A DNA stretch of 64,000 nucleotides. It comes from Micromonospora_I sp040659735. Its GTDB lineage: Bacteria; Actinomycetota; Actinomycetes; Mycobacteriales; Micromonosporaceae. The stretch is from the NCBI RefSeq assembly GCF_040659735.1, contig NZ_JBFANZ010000007.1, forward strand, positions 105,473 to 169,472, given 5' to 3'. Numbering within the stretch: the stretch's first letter is position 1; each line of letters starts with the position of its first letter. This document shows, one piece after another, positions 37,652 to 45,746 of this stretch. The notes under the pieces are model-generated. The model made no database searches, was not told where the DNA came from, and was given only the letters and a program-made list of their open reading frames with translations. A program made the translations under genes and the position numbers.

Positions 37652-37685
37652 CGGCAGCCGCAGGGTGAAAGCCCTGCGGCTGCCG
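37652..37685 (+). terminator. strong stem-loop terminator of the M23 gene
   Basis: CGGCAGCCGCAGGG and CCCTGCGGCTGCCG pair perfectly over 14 bp around a 6-nt loop, starting 17 bases after the stop. No U-run follows, as is common for actinobacterial hairpins. The next about 280 bp before the convergent esterase contain no gene that I can support. Confidence 0.8.
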
Positions 37686-37963
37686 CGTTGTGCTGAGTAC
37701 GACCGAACCGGTCGGCGTCAGTCGGCCGTGGCGTCCCAGCCGTAGACTCGGCCCCGTACCTCTCGACGAGTCCGTTGTAGACGGAGAGCGCGTAGCGGCG
37801 CGACTTGTCCTGGTCGAGCGCCGGCCACTCCCGGTTTCCAGCGCCTTTCCGGATTCCCCGCCTTCGCCGGCCGGAGTAGCGCAGCGACGCGGGCTCCCGA
37901 CGCCCGGCACGATGGGTGATCGACACATCGGCCGGAATCACCCACCGCGGCCGGGTCGTTCAG

Positions 37964-39001
37964 CTACGCGCCGGTGGCACCGGTCCCGCCCCGGAGATGG
38001 AGCGCCTTGAGCAGCATCGGCAGCGCCCGGTGCAGCTCCCGCTCCCAGTAGGGCCAGCTGTGGCTGCCGGGGCCGTAGAAGTCGGTCGTCACGGGGACGC
38101 GCAGCTCCTTGAGGCGCTCCGCGAACGCGACGTTCTCCCGGTGCAGCATCGCTTCGAGCGAGTCTGTCCGCCCCGGCGGGTCGAAGGGACCGCCGGCGGT
38201 GCCGTCACCGGTCGCGAGGAAGAGCGGGGTGTGGCGCAGCCGCTTCGCCAGGTGGTATGGGTCGTGAGTCTCCCAGATCTTCCGCTGCGCGACCGGGTCA
38301 CCCCACAGGGCGTAGGGGTCGAGCCCGGTGCTGCCGAAGAAGGGCAGCAGGGTGTCGGCGTCCGCCAACGGGTGCACGACGCCGCTGAAAGAGGCGGCCG
38401 CGCGGAACATGCCCGGGTTGCGGGCCGCGTAGGACATCGCACCGAACCCGCCCATCGACAGTCCGGCGATGGCGCGCTTCGAGCCGGCGCCGTACCCGCG
38501 CTCCAGGATCCGGCGCAGTTCGGTGAGGTGGAACGTCTCCCATCGCGGCGCGCCGCCGGCGCCGAAGTTCCACCAGTCGCTGTACCAGCCGGCCGCCCCC
38601 GCCTCGGGCATGACGACCAGGACGTCGCGTAGTTCGGGGATGCCGGCGACGTCGGTGGAGCGGGTCCAGCTCACGTACGAGTCGCAGCAGCCGTGGAGCA
38701 GGTAGAGCACGGGCCAGCGGTGGAACCGGCCACGCTCGGCCCAGCCGTCGGGGGTCAGCAGCCGCACCTTGGCCGCGCTTCCGAGCGCAGGCGACTGGAT
38801 GGTGAGGTCGACCAGGCGCGGCCCGACGGCCTGTTCGGCCACGACGTACGCCCCGCCTGCCGTCCGATCCGAGGCGGCCGAGCCGGCCGCGTCACCCGGC
38901 GCGGCAGCGGCGGCGCCCGGCGATCCGGCGATCACGGCGAATCCGGCGAGGGCCGCCAGCGCCCGGCGGACACGCATACTGACTGAGAAACCGATACGCA
39001 C
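37964..39001 (-). CDS. secreted esterase of the Ag85/esterase D fold
   Basis: This 345-residue protein has a signal peptide (residues about 10-34) and an alpha/beta-hydrolase domain like antigen 85 and other esterases. The nucleophile elbow is GLSMGGFGA near residue 178, the oxyanion region is LLHGCCDSYVSW and the C-terminal His lies in PGSHSWPYW. The organism is not expected to make mycolic acids, so mycolyl transfer is unlikely; carbohydrate esterase or wall lipid esterase activity is more probable. The GTG start has GGAGG eight bases upstream. Confidence 0.82.
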   Translation of the reverse strand: MRIGFSVSMRVRRALAALAGFAVIAGSPGAAAAAPGDAAGSAASDRTAGGAYVVAEQAVGPRLVDLTIQSPALGSAAKVRLLTPDGWAERGRFHRWPVLYLLHGCCDSYVSWTRSTDVAGIPELRDVLVVMPEAGAAGWYSDWWNFGAGGAPRWETFHLTELRRILERGYGAGSKRAIAGLSMGGFGAMSYAARNPGMFRAAASFSGVVHPLADADTLLPFFGSTGLDPYALWGDPVAQRKIWETHDPYHLAKRLRHTPLFLATGDGTAGGPFDPPGRTDSLEAMLHRENVAFAERLKELRVPVTTDFYGPGSHSWPYWERELHRALPMLLKALHLRGGTGATGA

Positions 39002-39314
39002 GCTCGCTCCTCCTTCTCATGGAGTTGCACCGAGCAGACACGTCTGTCGATGCCGGCGCAGGGAACGCTGTCAGCGGAAACCGCGTCGGGTCAAGGGATC
39101 GGGTGATCGCCGGTCGAACCGGCCGCCGAACGCGCAACGCCCTGCGCCGAGCGGGCCGGCGTGGCAGCGGACGACCAACGACCGGGCACGCCCGACCGTT
39201 CCGGGGGTGTCCGCAACTGCGAACCGCACGCGAAACGGCCCGCCTCCAAGGAGGCGGGCCGTACACACGCTGGGCTCGAGGGCTCGGGCGGATCAGCCCC
39301 GGAGGCCCGACCGG
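39002..39314. other. intergenic region with terminator of the MMPL gene
   Basis: This 313-bp stretch has no gene. A perfect 13-bp stem, ACGGCCCGCCTCC / GGAGGCGGGCCGT with a 2-nt loop (39235-39262), lies 52 bases beyond the MMPL stop and is followed by TTT on the minus strand, so it probably terminates that operon. Confidence 0.7.
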
Positions 39315-41504
39315 TCACCGTCCGGCGACGCCGATCAGGTCGCGCTGCTCGTCCCGCGTCGCCGGCACTTCCAGCCCGGCACCCTCGACGTCGAGGGTGG
39401 GCAGCCAGCGCAGCCAGCGCGGCAGCCACCAGGCCCGCTCGCCGAGCAGGGCCAGCGTGGCGGGAACGAGGACCATCCGGACGACGAAGGCATCGAACGC
39501 GATACCGGCGGCGAGCGCGAAGGCGATGGACTTGATGGTGGCGTCGCCGCTGGGCACGAACCCGGCGAAGACGGCGAACATGATCGCCGCCGCGGCGACG
39601 ACGACCGGAGCCGCCTGGCGGAAGCCGGTGCGGATGGCGTCCAGCGCGCCGGCGCCGTGGCTGTGGGCCTCGTGCATCCGGGAGACCAGGAAGATCTGGT
39701 AGTCCATCGCCAGCCCGAAGAGGATGCCGATCACCAGGATCGGGGTGAGGCTGATCAGCGGGCCGGTGCTGTCGAGGGCGACCGCGTCCGCGAGCCAGCC
39801 CCACTGGAACACCGCGACGGTGGCGCCGAGCGACGCCCCGATGGTCAGCAGGAAGCCGAGCACCCCGACCAGCGGCACCAGCAGTGAGCGGAAGACCAGC
39901 ACCAGCAGCACCAGCGCCAGGCCGACGACCAGGGCCAGGTAGACCGGCAGGGCGTCATCGAGGGCCTTCGCGACGTCGACGCTGACCGCGGTGGCTCCGG
40001 TGACGTACGCGGGCGGCCCGTCGGAGTCGCCCAGCAGCGCGCGCAGGTCGCCGACGAGCTGCTCCGTCGCCGTACTGGTCGGCCCGGACTTGGGGATGAC
40101 GGTGAGCAGGGCGGCGGTGCCGTCGGCGTTGGGGATCGGCGGGGTGACGACGGCGACGTCGTCGAGCTTGCCGATCGGGCCGCTGGCCTGTGCGGCGGCC
40201 TGGGCCGCCCCGGCGCCGTCGAACAGGATGGTGATGGGGCCGTTGAAGCCGGCGCCGAACCCGTCGGCGAGCAACTGCTTGGCCGCGGCCTGGCTGGTGC
40301 CCTCGGCCGGGGTCTGCACCAGGGTGGTCTGCATGGAGAACGCCGGCACGGCGATGGCGCCGAGCACCCCCACCGAGAGCAGCAGGGCCACGACGCGACG
40401 GCGGGTGACGGTGGTGATCCAGCCGGCGAGGAAGCCGCGCCGGCCGGCGGCCTCCTGCGGTTCGCCGTCCGCGACCGTGGCGTTGCGCTGCCTGCGCGGC
40501 AGCGCACGCTGGCCGAGGTAGCTCAGCACGGCCGGCACCAGGGTGATCGCGACGAGTACGGCGACGACGATGGTCGCGGCCGCGGCCACACCCATCTGGG
40601 TCAGGAACGGAATGCCGACCACGAAGAGCCCGGCCAGCGCGATGACGACGGTCAGGCCGGCGGTGACCACCGCGGACCCGGCGGTGCCGACGGCCGTGGT
40701 GATCGCGGTGCCGACGTCGGCACCCCGCCGCAGCTCCTGCCGGTACCGGGTGACGATGAACAGGGCGTAGTCGATGCCCACGGCGAGGCCGAGCATCCCG
40801 GCCAGGATCGGGGTGGTCTCCGACAGCTCGGTGAAGCCGGTGACGATGGTGATGCCCATGACCCCGATGCCCACGCCGATGAGCGAGGTCAGCAGGTTCA
40901 TGCCGGCGGCGACCAGCGAACCGTAGGTGACGGCCAGGATCACCAGGGCGATGAGGACGCCGAGCGCCTCGGCGATGCCACCGACGTGTGGGGGCGCCTG
41001 GGTGGCGTCGCCGCCGACCTCGACGGTGAGTCCCTTGTCGCCGGCGGCGTCGACGGCGGCCAGCAGCGCGTCCTGCTGACCGGGCGTCACCTCACCGACG
41101 GGGGCGGCGTAGGTCACCGTGCTGTAGGCGGTGGTCTGGTCGCGGTTGATCGTCGGTGCGGCCGGGTTCAGCGGGTCGGTGGCGGCGGTGACCCCGGGCA
41201 GCTTCGCCAGCTCGGCGACCAGGCCCTTGACGGCCGCGGCGTTGGCCGGGGCGGTCAGCTGCTGGCCCTCCGGGGCCTGCACCACGACCTGGGCCGTCGC
41301 ACCGCCGCCGGCGCCGAACTTCTCGGAGATCCGCTCCAGTGCGGTGGTGGACTCCTGCCCGGGGATGGAGAACTTGGTCGAGGTCTCCCCGGCCAGGGTG
41401 ACCGCGCCCACGCCGCCGCCCACGAGGACGGCCAGCCAGACGAGGACCACGATCAGTCGGTGCCGGTGGGAGAAGCCACCGAATCGGGACAACAGACGAG
41501 CCAT
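39315..41504 (-). CDS. MMPL/RND-type transporter
   Basis: This 729-residue protein has about 12 hydrophobic segments in two repeats, each with one N-terminal helix, a large extracytoplasmic domain and a five-helix bundle. Family signatures include GLAVGIDYALFIVTRYRQEL near residue 250 and the matching GILFGLAMDYQIFLVSRMHEAH near residue 590. These transporters export lipids, siderophores or drugs using the proton gradient. It is the second gene of a two-gene unit with a TetR repressor six bases upstream, which suggests inducible efflux. The length and repeat symmetry are complete. Confidence 0.9.
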   Translation of the reverse strand: MARLLSRFGGFSHRHRLIVVLVWLAVLVGGGVGAVTLAGETSTKFSIPGQESTTALERISEKFGAGGGATAQVVVQAPEGQQLTAPANAAAVKGLVAELAKLPGVTAATDPLNPAAPTINRDQTTAYSTVTYAAPVGEVTPGQQDALLAAVDAAGDKGLTVEVGGDATQAPPHVGGIAEALGVLIALVILAVTYGSLVAAGMNLLTSLIGVGIGVMGITIVTGFTELSETTPILAGMLGLAVGIDYALFIVTRYRQELRRGADVGTAITTAVGTAGSAVVTAGLTVVIALAGLFVVGIPFLTQMGVAAAATIVVAVLVAITLVPAVLSYLGQRALPRRQRNATVADGEPQEAAGRRGFLAGWITTVTRRRVVALLLSVGVLGAIAVPAFSMQTTLVQTPAEGTSQAAAKQLLADGFGAGFNGPITILFDGAGAAQAAAQASGPIGKLDDVAVVTPPIPNADGTAALLTVIPKSGPTSTATEQLVGDLRALLGDSDGPPAYVTGATAVSVDVAKALDDALPVYLALVVGLALVLLVLVFRSLLVPLVGVLGFLLTIGASLGATVAVFQWGWLADAVALDSTGPLISLTPILVIGILFGLAMDYQIFLVSRMHEAHSHGAGALDAIRTGFRQAAPVVVAAAAIMFAVFAGFVPSGDATIKSIAFALAAGIAFDAFVVRMVLVPATLALLGERAWWLPRWLRWLPTLDVEGAGLEVPATRDEQRDLIGVAGR

Positions 41505-41510
41505 GGGTGA

Positions 41511-42104
41511 TCAGGCCTCCACCTGGTCGGGATCAGAAACAGCAGCGCCGGGGCCTCGGTGGCCGAGCGCGTCGAAGCAGGTGGCGACGACGTGCTGCCG
41601 CCACGCGGTGGTCTGGTTTTCGCGATGGGCCGCGAGCGTCAGGACCGCCAGCGCGGCGCATGCGCCGACGACGCGGACGAACCGCTCGGGCTCGGCGGTG
41701 TCGGGGTCGACGCCGAAGGCCTGCAGCGCGGCGGCGGTGGCGAACTCCAGCTCGGGGTCACCGAGCCCGTCCTGGGTCGCCGGCGTGAGCAGCAGCGCGA
41801 CCATGCCGGGATGGGCCAGCGCGACGTCGATCAGCGCCTCCACCGCACGCCGATCACGCGCGGCCCCGGGCGGCAGGTCCCTCACCTGGTCGAGCACGCG
41901 CCGCCCCAGGGTCTCCGCCTGCGCGAGCACGGCCGCGCGCAGCGCGTCCTTGGTCGCGAAGTGGTGCAGCAGCCCGGCTTTGGAGAGGCCGACGGCGCCC
42001 GCGATGTCCTGCACCGACGTCTTCGCGAAACCGCGGCGGGCGAAGAGCGCGGCAGCCTGGTCGAGGATGCCCTCGTCGATCTGCTGCCGGAACGGTCGCG
42101 TCAT
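41511..42104 (-). CDS. TetR-family repressor of the MMPL transporter
   Basis: This 197-residue regulator has an N-terminal helix-turn-helix (ILDQAAALFARRGFAKTSVQDIAGAVGLSKAGLLHHFATKDAL, residues about 10-52) and a helical ligand-binding domain. The ATG used here lies seven bases after TACCGT, a leaderless promoter; a GTG nine bases earlier is possible. Two near-identical palindromic operators stand upstream. The transporter gene follows after six bases, so an efflux substrate probably relieves repression of both genes. Confidence 0.88.
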   Translation of the reverse strand: MTRPFRQQIDEGILDQAAALFARRGFAKTSVQDIAGAVGLSKAGLLHHFATKDALRAAVLAQAETLGRRVLDQVRDLPPGAARDRRAVEALIDVALAHPGMVALLLTPATQDGLGDPELEFATAAALQAFGVDPDTAEPERFVRVVGACAALAVLTLAAHRENQTTAWRQHVVATCFDALGHRGPGAAVSDPDQVEA

Positions 42105-42124
42105 GTCACCCACGGTACCGTCGA

Positions 42125-42162
42125 CCGACCGGATCGGTCGGCGGTCCGACCGATTTGGTCGG
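42125..42162. promoter_or_regulatory. two tandem TetR operators
   Basis: Two 17-bp palindromes with the arms CCGACC-N5-GGTCGG are present: 42125-42141 (spacer GGATC) and 42146-42162 (spacer GATTT). Their centres are 21 bp apart, two helical turns, so two dimers would sit on the same face. They overlap the region just upstream of the -10 box TACCGT (42112-42117), ideal for autorepression. Confidence 0.82.
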
Positions 42163-42239
42163 TAGCGTTCGTCACACTCGTCGGTCGCCGTGCACCATTG
42201 ACGGATGTGGACCGCCGACGAGGTACGAAGCGCTGCGCC

Positions 42240-42476
42240 CTACCGCATCCGCTGGCGCGCCGGCTGCGGAAGCCGCTGACGCGGGATCCGCGGCCGCTGA
42301 CGTTCCGCCTGCGGCGGTGGCGCGTTCGAGGCACTCAGTTGCCGCTGGTGCTGGCGCTGGTGCTCGCGGACCCGGTCCTCCCAGGCGGCCTGGTCGGCCC
42401 GACCGATCGGCGGCACCCAGCGGTGCGAACCGTTCTCGTAGTGCATGTCGTCGTCGCCGCTGCGCAGATTGCTCAT
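42240..42476 (-). CDS. small polar protein, last gene of a small-protein operon
   Basis: This 78-residue protein (MSNLRSGDDDMHYENGSHRWVPPIGRADQAAWEDRVREHQRQ...) is rich in Gln, Arg and Pro, with no recognised domain. GAGGAGG lies four bases before the ATG. It is the fifth gene of a minus-strand cluster, 40 bp after the preceding gene. Polar low-complexity C-terminus (repeated QR and PR pairs). Confidence 0.5.
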   Translation of the reverse strand: MSNLRSGDDDMHYENGSHRWVPPIGRADQAAWEDRVREHQRQHQRQLSASNAPPPQAERQRPRIPRQRLPQPARQRMR

Positions 42477-42516
42477 GGCCTCCTCGCACTCCTCGGCCGC
42501 GGTCGGCCGGTCGTCG

Positions 42517-42732
42517 TCATGACGCTGCCTTCGGACCAGGGAGATCACCGAGCACTCCCGCCGTGACGAGCTGCTCGTACGCCCAGCGCCACTCGTCGCA
42601 GCGGCTGCGCTCACACGACGGGCACGCCCCCAACGTGGCGTCGTCGGTGTGCGCGGTGAGCGTGTCGCGGTAGTGCCGGACCAGCTCGTCCGACATCGGT
42701 GTCGACGCGCCCGCGAATGGCCCGTCCATCAT
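42517..42732 (-). CDS. small protein with CPSC/SRC cysteine motif
   Basis: This 71-residue protein begins MMDGPFAGA and has CPSCERSRCDEW, three closely spaced cysteines that could bind a metal, in the middle. The ATG shares its A with the stop of the DivIVA-like gene (TGATG), with GGGAGG upstream. It probably belongs to the same operon as its neighbours. Function unknown. Confidence 0.55.
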   Translation of the reverse strand: MMDGPFAGASTPMSDELVRHYRDTLTAHTDDATLGACPSCERSRCDEWRWAYEQLVTAGVLGDLPGPKAAS

Positions 42733-43082
42733 CACGCCTCCCTGCCCCGGCCTCGTGGGCGCGGATCGGGACCCGGCGCGCGACCGATGAACGGCTTGGT
42801 GACCGGGGTCCCCGGCCAGCGAGGTTCGGCCACCCCGCAGCCCGCGTGCCGGGTCTGCCAGGCGCGCAGACCCTTTTTGATCAGGTCGTTCTCTGCCTGG
42901 ACGTTGGCGATGTCGCGGTGCAGGAGGCCGAGCTCGTCGGCGACCATGGCCAGGAACGCGTACACCTGCTCCGCGTCGAGCCCCGCCCGGCGCCGCGCCG
43001 GCGGCTCGAACCGCGCCCGGCGCACCTGATCCGGCCCCAGCCGCGTTGAGCCCCGGCGGATCGGCTCGCCGTACTCGGTCAC
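42732..43082 (-). CDS. DivIVA-like coiled-coil protein
   Basis: This 116-residue protein carries a DivIVA/Wag31-type motif: RARFEPPARRRAGLDAEQVYAFLAMVADELGLLHRDIANVQAENDLIKKGL, residues about 22-72, in which the Phe/Arg-rich lead and the heptad helix resemble the N-terminal polar-localisation domain. It is much shorter than cell-division DivIVA (about 200-250). It starts at GTG, overlapping the previous stop as GTGA. DivIVA-like mini proteins of this kind recur on actinobacterial mobile elements and could steer a partner to the cell pole. Confidence 0.65.
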   Translation of the reverse strand: MTEYGEPIRRGSTRLGPDQVRRARFEPPARRRAGLDAEQVYAFLAMVADELGLLHRDIANVQAENDLIKKGLRAWQTRHAGCGVAEPRWPGTPVTKPFIGRAPGPDPRPRGRGREA

Positions 43083-43678
43083 CGCGCACCTCCGCGCGGC
43101 CATGGCGTCCGCCGCATCGCTATCGCGATCGCCGTTTGCACCGCCGCTTGCACGCCGAACCGATGCAGCAATGCGATCGCCTCGAGTGATAAATTTGATT
43201 GGTTCAATAATTGCTGCGGCGTCGTGGCGATGGCCGGCCAGTGGAGGATGAACTGCCCGGGCAGACCCGCTGCGGTGGCGGCGAGTGGGCCGAATTGTTG
43301 CGGCGGCGTCGCGTTCACTACGCGCACGGTACGAGGATCGACGCTCGCGGAGGTGCCGTGAAGTGCAAATGACGGTTGGAACGCGGATGGTGGAACTTCC
43401 ACCATCCCTCGGGGTTCGCCACGGAGCGGACTTATCGCCACAACGCTCCAGCCAACGATGACTCGCACGGCCCCGCCCCGGACTTCATGCGGGCTTATGC
43501 GTGCCGCCTTGTGGTGGTTCTGATGGGCGGCACTCCTCTCCGCCGGCGTCGTCTCCACGTGGCCACCACTTCGGTGCGGCCCCGAGTTCGTCCGGTAGAG
43601 CGCCGGGTCGCGGATCACGCCCATCCCGTGGGTCCCGTAGCGGTCCGGCTTTGCTCGCGCAAATGCCCACTCGTTCAT
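43079..43678 (-). CDS. hypothetical protein of the small-protein operon
   Basis: This 199-residue protein (MNEWAFARAKPDRYGTHGMG...) has no membrane segment or known motif. It has a C-terminal helical part (NQSNLSLEAIALLHRFGVQAAVQTAIAIAMRR). The ATG overlaps the stop of the upstream gene as ATGA and its own stop overlaps the DivIVA-like gene as GTGA, so it is translationally coupled on both sides. GC is somewhat lower in its 3' half than in neighbouring core genes. Confidence 0.6.
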   Translation of the reverse strand: MNEWAFARAKPDRYGTHGMGVIRDPALYRTNSGPHRSGGHVETTPAERSAAHQNHHKAARISPHEVRGGAVRVIVGWSVVAISPLRGEPRGMVEVPPSAFQPSFALHGTSASVDPRTVRVVNATPPQQFGPLAATAAGLPGQFILHWPAIATTPQQLLNQSNLSLEAIALLHRFGVQAAVQTAIAIAMRRTPWPRGGAR

Positions 43679-44049
43679 CGCGCCAGCTCCCCCGCCGCGC
43701 GCCGCCCCGCGACCGCGGTCTGTGGCAGTTCGTCGATCTGGGCGTCGGAGAGCCCGCGCAACCGCAGGACCTCGCGACCCCACCGGTTCAGGCGGCACGG
43801 ATGCGGCACCCGCTCGTTGCGGCAGACCGGACCGGCCGGCCACTCCTCGGCCGCGTGCACCACGACCGCCAGTACGGCGAACCGCTCATCCTCCGCCGTC
43901 ACGTGCACAGGTACGGGGATCTCGCCCAGGACCTCCGCTGCTCTGATGTGGACGATGCGCTCCCTCTTGAACGATCGATGGCTGAGTTGGCGGCACCGAG
44001 GCGGGCGGGGTCGGTCATCTGCGCAGTGGGAACGACCGTTGCCCAGCAC
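43675..44049 (-). CDS. first gene of the small-protein operon, hypothetical
   Basis: This frame encodes up to 124 residues. The best conserved-looking part is EVLGEIPVPVHVTAEDERFAVLAVVVHAAEEWPAGPVCRNERVPHPCRLNRWGREVLRLRGLSDAQIDELP, with two cysteines. The start is uncertain: the GTG at 44049 has only a weak G-rich ribosome site and internal GTG codons near residue 48 are alternatives. It overlaps the next gene as ATGA. No family recognised. Confidence 0.5.
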   Translation of the reverse strand: MLGNGRSHCADDRPRPPRCRQLSHRSFKRERIVHIRAAEVLGEIPVPVHVTAEDERFAVLAVVVHAAEEWPAGPVCRNERVPHPCRLNRWGREVLRLRGLSDAQIDELPQTAVAGRRAAGELAR

Positions 44050-44471
44050 CCGCCCCGGGCCGGCTTGGACTCCCGCAGCTGCGACGCAGAGTGGCGGGAG
44101 GTGGTGAACAGTTGGTCGGTCAGGCCAAGAGTCTTGGTCGTCAAGAGGACGAACGACGCGTCCGGGATCTGCCGGCCGAGCCGCTTCACACGGTGCCGCC
44201 CTGCGAAAACTCGCCTGTGGACGCCGTGCTGCAAGGCCAATGCCTCGCAGCGATGAACAGTTGAGGTGCCGGGACAGGGCTGACGCCAGCCGAGATCGGG
44301 TCGGCTGGCAGCCAGCAGATGCACTGCCCCGGCGAGGAATCGACCGCAGTGCCTAGCTGGGAGGATTCCTACGACGGTCACTGTACCGGCATTACTGGTA
44401 AAGTCAACGATGCTCTTGAAGTTGGGAGATGCTCGTGATCAGATGTGTGGGCCTAGCTGGGAGAACCTCGC
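44050..44471. other. divergent intergenic region with 13-bp direct repeats and a candidate operator
   Basis: No supported gene. Two identical copies of GCCTAGCTGGGAG stand at 44351-44363 and 44451-44463, exactly 100 bp apart; the second one supplies the ribosome site of the GntR gene. Between them an imperfect palindrome TACCGG-CATTA-CTGGTA (44384-44400) could be a GntR operator. The region between the repeats is clearly lower in GC. Confidence 0.5.
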
Positions 44472-44711
44472 ATGCCCGCACAGAGATTCGAACCGCACTA
44501 CCGACGGATCATCGCCGACATCAGGCAGCGCATCGCGTCGGGTGAGTGGCCGCCGGGCCACAAGCTGCCCTCGACGAAGGCGCTCGCCGAGCAGTACGGG
44601 GTAGGCAGCCAGTCGACGGTCCGTCAGGCAATCACAATCTTGATCGAGACTGGCGAGTTGTACGGCCACCAGGGCCTCGGCGTCTTCGTCGCCGACGAAG
44701 CCGAACGGTGA
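44472..44711 (+). CDS. short GntR-family regulator
   Basis: This 79-residue protein is almost only a winged helix-turn-helix of the GntR type: YRRIIADIRQRIASGEWPPGHKLPSTKALAEQYGVGSQSTVRQAITILIETGELYGHQGLGVFVAD. It lacks the usual effector-binding domain, as do small GntR regulators of actinobacterial mobile elements. It is divergent from the five-gene small-protein operon and probably controls it. Confidence 0.82.
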   Translation: MPAQRFEPHYRRIIADIRQRIASGEWPPGHKLPSTKALAEQYGVGSQSTVRQAITILIETGELYGHQGLGVFVADEAER

Positions 44712-44849
44712 CTGCAGCCGGGAGAAAGCTCTTCCGGCGCTGATCACTCAGCGTGCAGTGCCGGCCGCACGGGGCGGTTAGTCGCTGAGGATTAGAAGTG
44801 CGCACAGACGTTGGTGACGGCGACACGGATCGAATGATCTTGAAAGGGT

Positions 44850-44909
44850 GAAGACCTCCGGGTCAGTGTGGAGCTTGTCGAGAGCCCACATCTTGACCTG
44901 GAGGTCTTC
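44850..44909. repeat. inverted repeat before the IS481 transposase start
   Basis: GAAGACCTCCGGGTCA (44850-44865) and TGACCTGGAGGTCTTC (44894-44909) are inverted copies with one mismatch in 16 bp, separated by 28 bp and directly before the transposase GTG. The stem would hide the translation start in read-through mRNA, a common way to limit transposase expression. Confidence 0.6.
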
Positions 44910-45745
44910 GTGCCCCACGCTAACGCACCCTTGACCGAACGAGGTCGTCTGCGGCTGGCCCGCTGCGTCGTCGACGACCGCTGGCCCCTGCGACGCGCGG
45001 CGGACCGGTTCCAGGTCTCGCACAACACCGCCAAGCGATGGGCGGACCGCTACCGCCAACACGGCCCCGCAGGCATTCGCGACCGATCCAGCCGCCCGCA
45101 CCGCAGCCCGCGACGCACACTCCGCCCGATTGAGCGCAAGATCTGCCACCTACGGGAGAAGAAGCGGCGTCGATCGCGGGTCGGCTGGACATGCACCCCT
45201 CCACGGTGCACCGAGTCCTCACCCGTGCTGGTGTTCCCCACGTGCGGGCGATCGATCTCGCCACCGGCCAACCCATCCGCCGCGACAAACCCGTGCGCTA
45301 CGGCTACGGAACCTGCACGCCGCCGTCGACGACCACTCCCGCCTGGCCTACGCCGAAGTCCTACCCGACGAGCAGGCCCCAACCGCCGCCGAATTCTGGG
45401 CCCGCGTCCACGCCTGGTTCACCGCCGCAGGCATCACCGTCGAACGGGTCCTCACCGACAACGGCGCTTGCTACCGATCCCACGCCTGGCGAGACACCCT
45501 GACCAGCCTCAACATCACCCACAAACGCACAAAACCCTACCGGCCGCAAACCAACGGCAAAGTGGAACGCTTCAACCGCACCATCAGCGTCGAATGGCCT
45601 ACGCCAAGCCCTACCACAGCGAACCGCCCCCCGAAAAGCCCTACCCCGATGGCTCCACACCTACAATCACCACCGCCCCGACGCCGCAGTCGGCGGCAAA
45701 CCACCCGCCAGCCGCGTCCCCAACCTCTCAGGGCAGTACAACTAG
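44910..45745 (+). pseudogene. IS481-family transposase, frameshifted and internally deleted
   Basis: The N-terminus MPHANAPLTERGRLRLARC with helix-turn-helix RRAADRFQVSHNTAKRW and the linker PAGIRDRSSRPH is in one frame; STVHRVLTRAG and ATGQPIRRDKP are in another; HAAVDDHSRLAYAEVL, ITVERVLTDNGACYRSH and TKPYRPQTNGKVERFNRT (the catalytic DDE region) are in a third; the tail SRVPNLSGQYN ends at a TAG. The block between the QPIRR and DDHSR motifs is shorter than in intact copies. The element is therefore non-functional unless frameshifting and complementation occur. Confidence 0.88.
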
Positions 45746-45746
45746 G

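Noticed and set aside
37522..37941. Minus-strand frame of 139 residues between the M23 and esterase genes
   Set aside because: It runs through the terminator hairpin and into the M23 gene; only about 40 residues look coding-like.
39019..39702. Plus-strand frame upstream of and opposite the MMPL gene
   Set aside because: Shadow frame; the region holds only the terminator and the MMPL 3' end.
42172..42489. 105-residue minus-strand frame overlapping the small polar protein gene
   Set aside because: Ala/Gly/Pro low-complexity shadow without ribosome site; the other frame has a good site and less biased composition.
43899..44381. 160-residue minus-strand frame upstream of the small-protein operon
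   Set aside because: It overlaps the better-supported first gene in another frame and its 3' half is Ser/Arg-rich; no ribosome site.
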